Origin: Limosilactobacillus reuteri | GTDB lineage: Bacteria; Bacillota; Bacilli; Lactobacillales; Lactobacillaceae | DNA length: 64,000 nucleotides | Reading direction: 5' to 3' | Assembly: GCF_013694365.1 (NCBI RefSeq) | Contig: NZ_CP059275.1 | Location: forward strand, 558,001 to 622,000 | Notes under the pieces: generated by a model | Databases searched by the model: none | Seen by the model: only the letters and a program-made list of their open reading frames with translations | Told to the model about the DNA's origin: nothing | Program-made: the position numbers and the translations under genes | Part shown: one piece after another, positions 47,162 through 57,253 of the stretch | Position numbering within the stretch: position 1 is the stretch's first letter | Layout of the letters: each line of letters starts with the position of its first letter

Positions 47162-48133
47162 ATGAATTTCTTAAGTGCAGTTTTGACTATTCTTAGTTCA
47201 TTCTTAATTACGTTTTTATTGATGCCCTCGTTAATTAAATATTTTCGGGCTAAAAAAGAAGGTCAGCAAATTCGTAAGGAAGGCCCTACCTGGCATGCTA
47301 AAAAGGCTGGGACGCCAACAATGGGAGGATTATTGTTCATCTTCTCTGCAGTAGTAACAATTTTATGGGTTGCTGCTTGGCAAGGGTTAATTACGAATAC
47401 GCTGTGGGCACTCCTCTTTGTCCTGGTTGTTTATGGCCTGATTGGGATGTGGGATGATAGTATTAAAATCTTCCACCATCAAAATGAAGGATTTAAACCA
47501 TGGCAAAAGGCGCTATGTCAGGTATTAGCAGCAATGGTCTTTACAGTTATTTACCAACATGAAGGTTTTCAAATGGGCTTTGGAACAACTCAAATTGGTT
47601 GGCTTTACGGTTTGTTTATTATTTTTTGGATCGTCGGCTTTTCAAATGCTGTTAATTTAACCGATGGACTTGATGGCTTGGTAAGTGGTCTTTCCATTAT
47701 TTCTTTTGCGGCTTATCTAATCATTGCTTTAGTAAATCTCAATCAACCAGGTTATCCTGAAATTGCTCTTTTCTGTTTAGCAATGATCGGAACTTTACTA
47801 GGTTTCTTCCCTTATAATCATAAGCCCGCTAAGATTTTCATGGGTGATATGGGATCTTTAGCAATTGGGGCATCCTTAGCCGCTGTTTCATTGTTATTAC
47901 ATCATGAATGGTCCTTATTAGTAATTGGAATTGTTTATGTTTGTGAAACTGCTAGTGTCATTCTTCAAGTGGCTTCATTCAAAACAACCGGTAAACGAAT
48001 TTTTAAGATGACCCCAATCCACCACCATTTTGAAATGAGCGGATGGAGTGAATGGAAAATTGATATTGTGTTTTGGCTTGTAGGGTTAGTTGCTGCAATT
48101 ATTGCCGCTACAACAATCTTATTAGTAGGTTAG
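47162..48133 (+). CDS. mraY: Phospho-N-acetylmuramoyl-pentapeptide transferase
   Basis: This 323-residue polytopic enzyme has [20 protein letters not shown] near residue 40, the Asp-rich [10 protein letters not shown] near 98, [19 protein letters not shown] near 160, [20 protein letters not shown] and the C-terminal [17 protein letters not shown] motif. It transfers phospho-MurNAc-pentapeptide to undecaprenyl phosphate, giving lipid I. About ten membrane segments fit the family. Confidence 0.97.
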   Translation: MNFLSAVLTILSSFLITFLLMPSLIKYFRAKKEGQQIRKEGPTWHAKKAGTPTMGGLLFIFSAVVTILWVAAWQGLITNTLWALLFVLVVYGLIGMWDDSIKIFHHQNEGFKPWQKALCQVLAAMVFTVIYQHEGFQMGFGTTQIGWLYGLFIIFWIVGFSNAVNLTDGLDGLVSGLSIISFAAYLIIALVNLNQPGYPEIALFCLAMIGTLLGFFPYNHKPAKIFMGDMGSLAIGASLAAVSLLLHHEWSLLVIGIVYVCETASVILQVASFKTTGKRIFKMTPIHHHFEMSGWSEWKIDIVFWLVGLVAAIIAATTILLVG

Positions 48134-50293
48134 ATGAATAAGAAGCCACAACGAACGAAAAATAGGGGACATAGAGAAAACCGAGGGACCTTTGGCAAAT
48201 GGCTCTTTCTAATCACGGTTGGATTGTTTACCTTATTTATCGTTCGTTTTGCGTATATCGCAATAAATAAGGATGTTCAACATGTTAACTTACGGTCACA
48301 AGCGGAACAAATTTATACCCAGCAGCGAATTATTCAAGCGCGACGGGGTGATATTTATGATTCAGAAGGGAATCCCTTGGCAACTGATACAAGTAAATAT
48401 ACCCTCTATGCGGTTTTGGATCGAACCCAAAAGTCTTCTGATGGTAAACCGTTATATGTAAAAGATCGAAAAAAAACTGCCAAGGTATTATCACAGTATA
48501 TTGACCTGACACCAAAGCAAATTGAAAAGATTCTTAAACCAAAAGGGCAAGCCTACCAAGTTGAATTTGGAAATGCTGGAAGCAACCTTTCTGTTTCAAC
48601 AATGCAGAAGATCAAGAACCGGCACTTGCCAGGAATTAATTTTATTGCGACTCCAGCACGTCAATATCCAGAAGGCGAATTTGCTTCTCAAATAATTGGG
48701 ATGGCAACTCCTAAAGTTAAAAATGATAATGGAACTGAAGAGACCAACTTAGTGGGACAATTGGGCTTAGAAGGCTACTTTAATAAACAACTGACAGGAA
48801 TAAACGGGTTGAGAAAAGATAAACAGGACGTCTATGGATACCAAATTGCTAATTCTAAGCAGGTAACTAAAAAAGCCGTCAATGGAGATAATATCTACAC
48901 TACCCTTGATTCACAAACCCAACATTTTCTCGAAAATAAAGTTAATAAAGTTTATAAAAGTTCTAACGCCAATGCAATGACTGCAGTTGTAATGGAAGCT
49001 AAAACAGGTAAAATTATTGCCGCTACGCAACGGCCAACTCTTCATGCAGAAAATAATCCTGTTTGGCGGAATATGTTAGTTCAAGATGCTTATGAACCAG
49101 GTTCGGTAATGAAAATTTTGTCATTAGCTGCTGCTATTGATACCGGACATTTTAATCCTAATGCGACCTTTAATTCGGGAACATGGGCTATGGGTGGCGG
49201 AAAAATCACTGATTGGTCAAGTTCTGGTTGGGGAACAATTTCCTATAAAGATGCTTTTGATATGTCTAGTAATGTTGGGTTTGCTCATGTAGAGCAGGAC
49301 ATGGGAGCAGAGACATGGATGAAGTACATTAAACGATTTGGCCTGTTAAAAAAAGTTAATGTTATCGGAATGAGTAACGAGGTTAATGGTTATACTTCAT
49401 TCAAAGGGATTCTTGCTCAGGCAAATACCGCTTTTGGACAGGGAATTACTGTAAATGTCATGCAGATGATGCAAGCGTTCAGTGCTATTGGCAATAATGG
49501 TAAAATGATGAAGCCTTACATTGTTAGCAAAGTTGTAGATGGTAATAGCGGAAAGACGATTCAAAAGGTTAAGCCTAAAGTTGTTGGACACCCAATAAAA
49601 GCATCGACAGCGAAAAAGGTCCTTGGTTACATGCAAGGCGTTGTTTATGATCAAAAGGGCCTTGGCCATGATTACCAAATTAAGGGTTACCGAATTGCTG
49701 GAAAGACCACAACTGCACAAATTGGTGGTGCTCATGGTTATTCAACTGGTGATACAAACTACCTTTACTCCTTTGCAGGGATGGCACCAGCTAAAAATCC
49801 AAAGTATATTATGTATGTCACCCTTCGCCAACCGCAAAACCTTAAAAAAACAGCAACCAAACAAATTGCCAGCGTCTTTAATCCGACAATGAAAATGTTG
49901 TTGAGCCAACAAAAAGTTGCAGAAAAGGTCAAGAAAAAGGTTATTACAATGCCTAATGTTGTTGGTCAAGCAAGCGATGAAGCTAATAAAGAATTATCAG
50001 GTAAAGGAATGCAGGTAATTGTTGTAGGTTCTGGCAAGAAAGTTAAACAACAATCAGCAGTTCCAGACGAACAAGTGTTAACAGATCAACATGTTATTCT
50101 TGATACTGGTGGCGAGTATAAAATGCCAGATATTTCTGGATGGAGTTCTGCGGATGTTCAACAATTAGCTAAGGTCCTTAAGCTAAAAGTAAAAGAAAAT
50201 GGAAACGGCTATGTTACTCAGCAAAGTATTTTACCTGATACAACTATTAAGCGTGGAACAACTTTAACCGTTCAATATGAAGCTAAAAACTAG
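48134..50293 (+). CDS. Class B penicillin-binding protein (PBP2B/PBP2X-like) with PASTA domains
   Basis: This 719-residue division transpeptidase has a short basic N-terminus, one membrane helix near residues 23-42 and a dimerisation domain (ARRGDIYDSEGNPLATDTS). The transpeptidase domain has catalytic Ser324 in PGSVMK and Ser378-Ser379-Asn380. Two PASTA domains lie at about 605-660 and 661-717. The third active-site motif reads Lys524-Thr-Thr (GKTTTAQ) where KTG is the family norm. It cross-links septal peptidoglycan with FtsW. The KTT form may alter beta-lactam or substrate binding; this is inference. Confidence 0.93.
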   Translation: MNKKPQRTKNRGHRENRGTFGKWLFLITVGLFTLFIVRFAYIAINKDVQHVNLRSQAEQIYTQQRIIQARRGDIYDSEGNPLATDTSKYTLYAVLDRTQKSSDGKPLYVKDRKKTAKVLSQYIDLTPKQIEKILKPKGQAYQVEFGNAGSNLSVSTMQKIKNRHLPGINFIATPARQYPEGEFASQIIGMATPKVKNDNGTEETNLVGQLGLEGYFNKQLTGINGLRKDKQDVYGYQIANSKQVTKKAVNGDNIYTTLDSQTQHFLENKVNKVYKSSNANAMTAVVMEAKTGKIIAATQRPTLHAENNPVWRNMLVQDAYEPGSVMKILSLAAAIDTGHFNPNATFNSGTWAMGGGKITDWSSSGWGTISYKDAFDMSSNVGFAHVEQDMGAETWMKYIKRFGLLKKVNVIGMSNEVNGYTSFKGILAQANTAFGQGITVNVMQMMQAFSAIGNNGKMMKPYIVSKVVDGNSGKTIQKVKPKVVGHPIKASTAKKVLGYMQGVVYDQKGLGHDYQIKGYRIAGKTTTAQIGGAHGYSTGDTNYLYSFAGMAPAKNPKYIMYVTLRQPQNLKKTATKQIASVFNPTMKMLLSQQKVAEKVKKKVITMPNVVGQASDEANKELSGKGMQVIVVGSGKKVKQQSAVPDEQVLTDQHVILDTGGEYKMPDISGWSSADVQQLAKVLKLKVKENGNGYVTQQSILPDTTIKRGTTLTVQYEAKN

Positions 50294-50665
50294 ATGGTTT
50301 CAAATGCGGCAAGGCAACTGGCGGGAGAGCAACAACCGCAGCAAGCGCCAAGAAAAAAGACTTATCAACAACTAAAAATTTCTCCAAGTCCGGTTAGATG
50401 GTCAAAATTTGAAAGATCTTTAGTAGCAGTAGGTAGCTTAATTACGCTATTCTTAATGATTAGCTTACTTTCTACAAAAATTAGTATTAATAATCAGCAA
50501 CGGCGCTTACAGGATACCCAAACTCAAATTACTAAGGCAAAAAGTAGTAATACAAGTTTGCAGCAAGAAATCGCTGAATTGACGACTCAATCGCATTTGA
50601 AATCAGCAGCACATAAATATGGATTATCAGATAAAAATTCAAATGTAAGGAACGTTAATAAATAA
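50294..50665 (+). CDS. ftsL: Cell-division protein FtsL
   Basis: This 123-residue bitopic protein has a Gln/Ala-rich cytoplasmic N-terminus, a membrane helix near residues 45-65 (LVAVGSLITLFLMISLLST) and a leucine-zipper-like coiled coil (NNQQRRLQDTQTQITKAKSSNTSLQQEIAEL). Sequence conservation is poor in FtsL, so the call rests on architecture and on position between the PBP gene and rsmH, which is invariant in dcw clusters. Confidence 0.88.
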   Translation: MVSNAARQLAGEQQPQQAPRKKTYQQLKISPSPVRWSKFERSLVAVGSLITLFLMISLLSTKISINNQQRRLQDTQTQITKAKSSNTSLQQEIAELTTQSHLKSAAHKYGLSDKNSNVRNVNK

Positions 50666-51622
50666 ATGGCAGAATTTAAACATGTAACGGTACTTTTAAA
50701 GGAGGCCGTAGCAGGATTAAATGTGCAACCAACAGGTACCTACGTTGATGCAACATTAGGTGGTGGTGGTCATACGCAAGCTATTTTACAACAGCTCGTC
50801 GATGGCCACCTATATTCATTTGATCAAGATCAGACGGCAATTAATTACAATAAAGAACAGTTAAAAACAGCAATAGAGCAACAAAAATTAACATTAATTG
50901 AAGATAATTTCCGCAACTTAAAAGCGGAATTGGATAGCTATAATGTAAAACATGTTAATGGAATTTTATATGATTTAGGTGTTTCATCTCCACAGTTCGA
51001 TGATGCTAAAAGAGGTTTTAGCTATCAGCATGACGCCCCCTTAGACATGCGGATGAATCAGGAACAAAAATTGTCGGCAATGGAAGTTGTTAACGAATGG
51101 TCATATGAACGGCTCGTTAAGATTCTTTACCGATATGGAGAAGAAAAATTTGCCAAGTCAATTGCTAGAAAGATTGAACAACGCCGAAAGATAGCACCAA
51201 TAAAGACGACATTTGAATTAGTTGATGTGATTAAAGAGGGAATTCCAGCAGCAGCTCGCCGTCATGGTGGTCATCCAGCGAAAAAGAGTTTTCAAGCTAT
51301 TCGGATAGCAGTTAACGACGAATTAGGTGCTTTAGAGGAATCGTTAGAGCAAGCATTAGACTTGTTGGATGTTGGAGGACGAATAAGTGTTATTACCTTC
51401 CAATCCCTAGAAGATCGGTTAGTAAAGACAATGTTTCGTGAAAAGACTTCATTAAGTGGGGATGTACCGCAGGGATTACCAGTAATACCAGCGGGAATGG
51501 AACCAAACTTCAAATTAATTAATAAAAAGCCGATTGTAGCTAGTGAGGAAGAATTAGCGGCAAATCATCGTGCGCATAGTGCCAAGTTGAGGATAATCGA
51601 GAAAATTAGAGAAGGAAAGTGA
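50666..51622 (+). CDS. rsmH: 16S rRNA (cytosine1402-N4)-methyltransferase RsmH
   Basis: This 318-residue SAM methyltransferase begins [66 protein letters not shown] lies near residue 98, [19 protein letters not shown] near 202, and [14 protein letters not shown] and [12 protein letters not shown] near the end. It methylates C1402 of 16S rRNA in the decoding centre. It is the second gene of the native dcw cluster. Confidence 0.97.
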   Translation: MAEFKHVTVLLKEAVAGLNVQPTGTYVDATLGGGGHTQAILQQLVDGHLYSFDQDQTAINYNKEQLKTAIEQQKLTLIEDNFRNLKAELDSYNVKHVNGILYDLGVSSPQFDDAKRGFSYQHDAPLDMRMNQEQKLSAMEVVNEWSYERLVKILYRYGEEKFAKSIARKIEQRRKIAPIKTTFELVDVIKEGIPAAARRHGGHPAKKSFQAIRIAVNDELGALEESLEQALDLLDVGGRISVITFQSLEDRLVKTMFREKTSLSGDVPQGLPVIPAGMEPNFKLINKKPIVASEEELAANHRAHSAKLRIIEKIREGK

Positions 51623-52051
51623 GTGTTAATGGGAGAATTTACACACACTATTGATTCCAAAGGCCGATTAATTATTCCTGCCAAATTTCGAGAACAATTG
51701 GGGGCACACTTCATTGTTACTCGGGGGTTAGATGGATGTTTGTTTGGATATCCATTAAATGAATGGGCGATTTTAGAGCAAAAGCTAAAGGCGCTCCCAT
51801 TAACAAAGCGTGATGCACGTGCATTTGTACGTTTTTTATATTCCGCTGCGACAGATTGCGAAATTGATAAACAAGGACGGATTAATATTCCGATAACATT
51901 ACGAACTCATGCCTCACTTGAAAAGAAATGTGTAATCGTTGGTGTGTCTAATCGCTTAGAAATCTGGAGCGCTGAACGGTGGAATAAATTTACAAGCGAA
52001 ACAGCTGATAATTTTGATGAGATTGCTGAAGATCTTAATATTGATTTTTAA
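51623..52051 (+). CDS. mraZ: Transcriptional regulator MraZ
   Basis: This 142-residue protein contains two AbrB-like SpoVT half-domains: [23 protein letters not shown] at the N-terminus and [25 protein letters not shown] near residue 75. MraZ binds direct repeats upstream of its own gene and represses the dcw operon. Those repeats would lie in the missing upstream DNA. The call begins at GTG 51623. An ATG four bases past that codon (51629) gives MGEFTHT, the usual N-terminus, and is an equally good start. Confidence 0.95.
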   Translation: MLMGEFTHTIDSKGRLIIPAKFREQLGAHFIVTRGLDGCLFGYPLNEWAILEQKLKALPLTKRDARAFVRFLYSAATDCEIDKQGRINIPITLRTHASLEKKCVIVGVSNRLEIWSAERWNKFTSETADNFDEIAEDLNIDF

Positions 52052-52405
52052 ATGGTTAGTATTCAAGTTATAATTTTAGAGATTATTTTATTATTAGTGA
52101 TTGGGATAGTAGAACGATTATTAGTACGAATATTTCATCATCCTAAAAAAATAAAGCATTTATGGTGGGGATGGACAATTATTTTATGGATTCTGATAAT
52201 CTTTAATATTGGATTCTATTGGCCAGCTTATCCTATTGCCTTATGGATGATTCTAGCTCTGCTATTAATTGCTTTACAAATTATTCACAATCATGAATTC
52301 ATTTATCGCCGTTACTGGCCAGTATTTTGGCGGTATTCGGCATATTATGCTTTAATTATATATATTGGTAGCTTAATTATTTCACCATGGTTACCGTTGA
52401 TATAA
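52052..52405 (+). CDS. DUF3397 family membrane protein
   Basis: This 117-residue protein has four hydrophobic segments (IILEIILLLVIGIVERLLV, WWGWTIILWILIIFNIGFYW, IALWMILALLLIALQII and YYALIIYIGSLIISPW). It is very rich in Ile, Leu and Trp and fits the DUF3397 family, which lactobacilli encode just upstream of mraZ. Its function is unknown. Association with division or envelope genes is by location only. Confidence 0.82.
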   Translation: MVSIQVIILEIILLLVIGIVERLLVRIFHHPKKIKHLWWGWTIILWILIIFNIGFYWPAYPIALWMILALLLIALQIIHNHEFIYRRYWPVFWRYSAYYALIIYIGSLIISPWLPLI

Positions 52406-52525
52406 ATGCAGCGAAAAAAGAAAACTCGTTTCCAAAAAATTACCATGGTTGCTATTTGGCTCATGTTAATTGCAATGCTTGGTTCTTTAATCTTTGGAGC
52501 AGTTGCATCCTTAAACTTAATTTAG
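52406..52525 (+). CDS. DUF4044 family small membrane protein
   Basis: This 39-residue ORF (MQRKKKTRFQKITMVAIWL...FGAVASLNLI) has a highly basic N-terminus and one membrane helix (about residues 14-36). The start follows the DUF3397 stop and the TAG ends directly before ftsK, so it occupies the whole gap. Basic leader plus single helix and the position next to DUF3397 match DUF4044 proteins of lactobacilli. It is probably inserted with the N-terminus inside. Function is unknown. Confidence 0.82.
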   Translation: MQRKKKTRFQKITMVAIWLMLIAMLGSLIFGAVASLNLI

Positions 52526-54856
52526 ATGGCGAGAAGAAAAAAGGCATCATCCCGCCGGACAAGAGGGAAAAAACAACAGTATCGATTAATGGATAATCTA
52601 TTAGGAATAATTGTTTGCCTCTTAATGTTAGTTGGCTTATTTAATTTAGGAGCATTAGGAACCTTTCTCGATAACTGTTTTAAGATTTTTGTAGGGTCAT
52701 CCTTTCCAATTGCAATGATTATTGTTTTTCTTTATGGATTATGTTTTGCATTGTATGGGCATCGTCCGCATTTCAAAAAACGTTGGATTGCAGGAACTAT
52801 TATTGCCTATATTGGTTTATTAATGTGGCTTCAGACAGTAATGTTTCAGCGCCTGAATCTTCATGCAAAGGTAATCAAAACTACTTGGAATAGTCTTAGT
52901 AAGGTCATTTTTAACGGTGATTCAACTGTTCCGGTTGGTGGAGGGATGATTGGTGCTTACCTATATAATGGAAGTAATATTTTAATTTCAGAAGTTGGAA
53001 CAGCGGTATTGTCATGGTTGTTAATGATTATCGGAATTATTGTCTTTTTTGCATTACCATGGCGCGAATTTCTAGTAAAATGTGGGATTGGCATTAAAAA
53101 ATCTGGAGCAGCCATGGCTAATGCTCACGATCAATTAATGAAAAAGAGAACGGAGAGAGCAACCAAGACAACTACGGTACCATCGATTAGCGTGCCCCTT
53201 GCTAAAGCATCAAGGCAGGTTAAAGATTTTTTTGCTGACCAAGAATCAGCAGAGCCAACGTCAACGCCGCCAGTTTCTCCAGCGATGCCTGCTCAAGATC
53301 CTGTTGAACCAACTATTAGGGTCGCAGGTGAAAGTCAGGTGGAAGAAACTCAGAGTGGACGTAAGGATGATCAGGACTCGAACCAACGTGATGATGCGGA
53401 AATTAAACTTGCAGGAATTGACGCTAAAGAAGACAATGATTATCAATTGCCGCCAGTCAGCCTGCTAAGTCAAGTAAAAGCAACAGATCAGCAGGAAGAT
53501 TTGAATAATATCAAAAAGAACACCAAAACGCTCCAACAAACTCTAAAATCTTTTGGTGTGGATGCAACAGTTGAAAATGTTAATTTAGGTCCTTCCGTTA
53601 CCAAATATGAGTTACGCCCAGCAGTAGGAGTAAAGGTTAGTCGAATAACCCATTTGGCTGATGATTTGGCACTTGCACTTGCGGCTAAAGATATCCGGAT
53701 TGAAGCGCCGATCCCAGGGAAATCATTAATTGGGATTGAAGTTCCGAACCAGCAAATTGCAACAGTTGGTTTTCGCGATATGGTCGAAAATGCTCCTAGT
53801 AATGATAATCCCATGGAAGTTCCGCTTGGTCGCAGTGTCACTGGGGATATCAAAATGGCTGATCTAACTAAGATGCCACACCTTCTTATCGCTGGGGCAA
53901 CTGGTAGTGGTAAGTCTGTTGCAATCAATGTTATCATTACAAGCATTTTATTAAAGGCTAAACCGCATCAGGTAAAGATGTTAATGATTGACCCTAAAAA
54001 AGTCGAATTGAGTGTTTATAATGGTATTCCCCATCTACTCAGTCCGGTAGTTTCTGAACCCAAAAAAGCAGCTCGGGCATTAGGAAAAGTTGTTGCAGAA
54101 ATGGAGCGTCGTTATGAATTGTTTGCAAAATTCGGTGTTCGTAACTTGGATGGATATAATAAGTTGGTCAAACAACAAAATGATGACCATCCTGATGAAG
54201 TTCAAGCTAACCTACCATTAATTTTAGTTATTGTTGATGAATTAGCCGACTTAATGATGACTGTTTCTCATGATGTTGAAGATGCAATTGTCCGGATTGC
54301 ACAAATGGGGCGGGCTGCTGGTATTCATATGATTTTGGCAACTCAGCGTCCTTCTGTCGATGTTATTACAGGGCTTATTAAGGCTAACGTTCCTTCTCGA
54401 ATTGCCTTTGCGGTTTCTAGCGGGGTTGATTCGCGAACTATTATCGATACTAATGGGGCAGAAAAGCTCCTTGGTCGAGGTGATATGTTATTTGAACCAA
54501 TTGATCAAAATAAGCCAATCCGGATTCAAGGTGCATTTATTTCTGATCATGATGTTGAATCAGTAGTAGACTTTATAAAAAACGAGCGAGCAGCTGAGTA
54601 TGACGATAATATGGTTGTAACTGACAGTGAAATTGAGCAAGAAGAGCAAACTGAAGAGGAAGATGAATTATTCCCCGAAGCATTAGATTTTGTGGTTGAT
54701 CAACAAAAAGCATCAACTTCGCTAATTCAGCGGCGATTTAGAATTGGTTATAATCGTGCAGCAAGAATTATTGATGATATGGAACAGCGCGGTTTTATCG
54801 GACCAGCTAATGGCTCAAAACCACGGGAAGTTTATAAGCAAAAAAGTGAGGAATAA
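52526..54856 (+). CDS. ftsK: DNA translocase FtsK/SpoIIIE
   Basis: This 776-residue protein has a basic N-terminus, about four membrane segments in residues 20-190, and a Pro/Ser/Glu-rich linker to about 300. The FtsK alpha domain (ESFGVDATVENVNLGPSVTKYEL-like region) follows. The motor domain carries Walker A LIAGATGSGKSVAIN near 455 and Walker B-like LILVIVDELADLMM near 570, with later RMAQMGRAAGIH-type sequence and LATQRPSVDVITGLIK. The C-terminal gamma winged helix is STSLIQRRFRIGYNRAARIIDDME. It pumps chromosomal DNA through the closing septum. Confidence 0.95.
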   Translation: MARRKKASSRRTRGKKQQYRLMDNLLGIIVCLLMLVGLFNLGALGTFLDNCFKIFVGSSFPIAMIIVFLYGLCFALYGHRPHFKKRWIAGTIIAYIGLLMWLQTVMFQRLNLHAKVIKTTWNSLSKVIFNGDSTVPVGGGMIGAYLYNGSNILISEVGTAVLSWLLMIIGIIVFFALPWREFLVKCGIGIKKSGAAMANAHDQLMKKRTERATKTTTVPSISVPLAKASRQVKDFFADQESAEPTSTPPVSPAMPAQDPVEPTIRVAGESQVEETQSGRKDDQDSNQRDDAEIKLAGIDAKEDNDYQLPPVSLLSQVKATDQQEDLNNIKKNTKTLQQTLKSFGVDATVENVNLGPSVTKYELRPAVGVKVSRITHLADDLALALAAKDIRIEAPIPGKSLIGIEVPNQQIATVGFRDMVENAPSNDNPMEVPLGRSVTGDIKMADLTKMPHLLIAGATGSGKSVAINVIITSILLKAKPHQVKMLMIDPKKVELSVYNGIPHLLSPVVSEPKKAARALGKVVAEMERRYELFAKFGVRNLDGYNKLVKQQNDDHPDEVQANLPLILVIVDELADLMMTVSHDVEDAIVRIAQMGRAAGIHMILATQRPSVDVITGLIKANVPSRIAFAVSSGVDSRTIIDTNGAEKLLGRGDMLFEPIDQNKPIRIQGAFISDHDVESVVDFIKNERAAEYDDNMVVTDSEIEQEEQTEEEDELFPEALDFVVDQQKASTSLIQRRFRIGYNRAARIIDDMEQRGFIGPANGSKPREVYKQKSEE

Positions 54857-55366
54857 ATGACAAACCATATTGTCTTGTTTGAACCATTGTTTCCAGCAAA
54901 TACAGGAAATATTGCACGAACTTGTGCGGGAACAAATACTGAATTACATTTAATTAAGCCATTAGGATTTTCAACTGATGATAAGCATATGAAACGGGCT
55001 GGATTAGACTACTGGGATAAAGTAAAGATCACGTATCATGAGGATTTACCTTCATTTATGAAGACTATTCCTGATATTAACCGTTTATATATTGTTTCTA
55101 AGTTTGCCACTCATGATTATAGTGATGTTGATTATACGGGTGAAGGAGATCATTATTTCCTATTTGGAAAAGAAACAACTGGCTTGCCCGAACGTTTTAT
55201 GCAAAAATATCCAGAAAATGCTATCCGGATTCCACAAAATGATAATAATATTCGGGCCCTGAATTTATCGAATAGTGCAGCGATTGTTATTTATGAGGTA
55301 TTGCGGCAACAGAGTTTTCCTAATTTAGCCCGAGTTCATAAATATGAATTCGATAAATTAAAGTAA
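54857..55366 (+). CDS. trmL: tRNA (cytidine/uridine-34 2'-O)-methyltransferase TrmL
   Basis: This 169-residue SPOUT methyltransferase starts NHIVLFEPLFPANTGNIARTCAGTNTELHLIKPLGF, with GLDYWD near residue 50. The trefoil-knot SAM-binding segments are FLFGKETTGLPERFM and AIRIPQNDNNIRALNLSNSAAIVIYE near 100-150. It methylates the wobble ribose of tRNA-Leu isoacceptors. Size and motifs fit TrmL rather than larger TrmH relatives. Confidence 0.94.
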   Translation: MTNHIVLFEPLFPANTGNIARTCAGTNTELHLIKPLGFSTDDKHMKRAGLDYWDKVKITYHEDLPSFMKTIPDINRLYIVSKFATHDYSDVDYTGEGDHYFLFGKETTGLPERFMQKYPENAIRIPQNDNNIRALNLSNSAAIVIYEVLRQQSFPNLARVHKYEFDKLK

Positions 55367-56224
55367 TTGAAAAAAGTTGAACGTCAACGAGAAATGGTAA
55401 AAAATAATCTTGCCCTTTTTCAATGCCCTGTTTGTGAACAGCCAATGGAGAGAGTTGAAGGAAATAGTATTATTTGCGGAAATAACCACCGATTTGACTT
55501 TAATCGGCATGGTTATCTTCACTTTCTTAATGGAGCGGCTAATACTGAATATGATTGCTCAATGTTTGAATCTCGTCGTCAGCTATTAAATGCAGGACTA
55601 TTTAAGCCAATTATTGAAAATATCAGTAAATTCTTACCTTCAAAATCTTTAAGGATCTTAGATGTAGGAACTGGGGAAGGAACACCATTATTACAATTAG
55701 AAACAATCCGTGCTAACTGTAATGATACGATGATTGGCTTTGATATTTCGAAACCAGGGATAACGCTTGCTACTCAGTTATCGTTAAAGGCATTTTTTTG
55801 TGTAGCTGATTTACGTAAATTACCTTTTAATGATGAGAGTTTTGATTGTATATTAGAGTTGTTTTCTCCATCTGATTATCAAGAGTTTAAACGGGTTCTA
55901 ACAAAAGATGGGACCCTTATTAAGGTAATTCCTAACGCTAACTACTTAGTCGAATTACGTCACCTCTTATATAAAACAGGAGAACGCAATTACCACTATG
56001 ATAATTCACGAGTAATCGAGTTATTTAAACGACATTATCCGCATAGTAAAGTTGAAACGGTAACCTACCAATTTAGAATCCCAGACGGCTTACAACAATC
56101 AATGTTAGAAATGACACCTTTACACTGGGGAGCAAACGCTAAAAGATTATCTAAAGAAGAATTAACTCAATTGAAAACAATTACGGTGGATGTAAGCTTA
56201 TTAATTGCGAAAAAAGCTAATTAA
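55367..56224 (+). CDS. RlmA-type 23S rRNA guanine-N1 methyltransferase
   Basis: This 285-residue protein with a TTG start has an N-terminal zinc-binding motif FQCPVCEQPME...ICGNNHRFDFNRHGYLHFL (two CxxC-like pairs plus His), typical of RlmA. A class I SAM domain has ILDVGTGEGTPLLQLE near residue 98 and DSFDCILELFSPSDYQEFKRVL near 165. Members methylate G745 or G748 in 23S rRNA, the latter affecting tylosin binding in Gram-positives. Which site it targets cannot be read from sequence alone. A later Met at residue 10 is a possible alternative start. Confidence 0.86.
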   Translation: MKKVERQREMVKNNLALFQCPVCEQPMERVEGNSIICGNNHRFDFNRHGYLHFLNGAANTEYDCSMFESRRQLLNAGLFKPIIENISKFLPSKSLRILDVGTGEGTPLLQLETIRANCNDTMIGFDISKPGITLATQLSLKAFFCVADLRKLPFNDESFDCILELFSPSDYQEFKRVLTKDGTLIKVIPNANYLVELRHLLYKTGERNYHYDNSRVIELFKRHYPHSKVETVTYQFRIPDGLQQSMLEMTPLHWGANAKRLSKEELTQLKTITVDVSLLIAKKAN

Positions 56225-57253
56225 TTGATTGAACAATTTCTAATTGGAACTTATACTAAAAAAACAAGTAAAGGGATCTACAAAGTTACCCTCGATACTG
56301 ACCAAGAAAAAATAACGAACGTTGAATTAGCAATTCCATCTCAAAAACCAGCTTACTTACAAGTTGGTCAAGATGGTCGTATTTACGCAATCAAACAAGT
56401 AGATGACAAGGGGGGCGTTGCTTCTTACTCATTAAATGACGATAACGCTAAGATGCTAAGCGATATCTTAGCTGCCGGTGCTCCTCCTGCATATGTAGGC
56501 ATTGATAACAAACGGCATTTATTATTCAGTGCTAATTATCATACAGCAAAAATAGATGTTTTTAAGATCAACGAAGATGGAACGTTGACACAAACTGATT
56601 CTGTCCTTCATGAAGGAGCAACTGGTCCTGAACCTGAGCAAGAGGCTCCACATGTTCATTATGCCGATCTAACTCCTGATAATCGTCTAGTTGTATGTGA
56701 CTTAGGAATGGATCTTGTTGTGGTTTACGATGTCTCTGATGATGGTAAATTAACTGCTGTTTCTCGCTATAAGTGTGAAGATGGCTTTGGTACCCGTCAT
56801 ATAGTTTTCCATCCAAATGGCAATTATGCTTATCTTTTGGGTGAACTAAGCAGTAAACTAGAAGTACTCAAGTATAATAGTAAGGATGCATCATTTAAGC
56901 ACCTTCAAACGCTCAAAACAATTCCTGAAGACTGGACAGCTCACAATGGAGCAGCTGCTATCCGGATTTCAAATGATGGGAAATTTGTCTATACATCAAA
57001 TCGTGGTGAAAACACTATTGCCGTCTTTGAAGTTCAACCAGATTTTACCGTTAAACATATTCAATCAATTTCAACTGAAGGAGATTTCCCACGTGATTTC
57101 AATCTAAATCAAGATGAAAATTATCTTTTAGCTTCAAATCAGAACTCTGATAACCTTACTCTTTATAAACGAAACCCATCAACTGGTAAGTTAACTCTCC
57201 TTCAAAAAGATGTTAGTTGTCCAGAACCAGTGTGTGTAATGAAGTGGAAATAA
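56225..57253 (+). CDS. Lactonase (6-phosphogluconolactonase YbhE-type) family protein
   Basis: This 342-residue protein with a TTG start is a seven-bladed beta-propeller: LIGTYTKKTSKGIYKVTLD, PAYLQVGQDGRIYAIKQ, HVHYADLTPDNRLVVCDLGMDLVVVYDVSDDGKL, TRHIVFHPNGNYAYLLGEL, AAAIRISNDGKFVYTSNRGENTIAVFEV and DFPRDFNLNQDENYLLASNQNSDNLTLYKR are blade repeats. Homologues hydrolyse 6-phosphogluconolactone in the pentose phosphate route. Many lactobacilli use this fold as their Pgl, so that is the best guess. No signal peptide is seen. Confidence 0.87.
   Translation: MIEQFLIGTYTKKTSKGIYKVTLDTDQEKITNVELAIPSQKPAYLQVGQDGRIYAIKQVDDKGGVASYSLNDDNAKMLSDILAAGAPPAYVGIDNKRHLLFSANYHTAKIDVFKINEDGTLTQTDSVLHEGATGPEPEQEAPHVHYADLTPDNRLVVCDLGMDLVVVYDVSDDGKLTAVSRYKCEDGFGTRHIVFHPNGNYAYLLGELSSKLEVLKYNSKDASFKHLQTLKTIPEDWTAHNGAAAIRISNDGKFVYTSNRGENTIAVFEVQPDFTVKHIQSISTEGDFPRDFNLNQDENYLLASNQNSDNLTLYKRNPSTGKLTLLQKDVSCPEPVCVMKWK

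Noticed and set aside
39011..52525. A rearranged, inverted dcw division cluster as evolutionary novelty
   Set aside because: Gene order is reversed but the strand of each gene is not, which no inversion can make. The same happens in the pdh, mnmA and glmU-prs regions.
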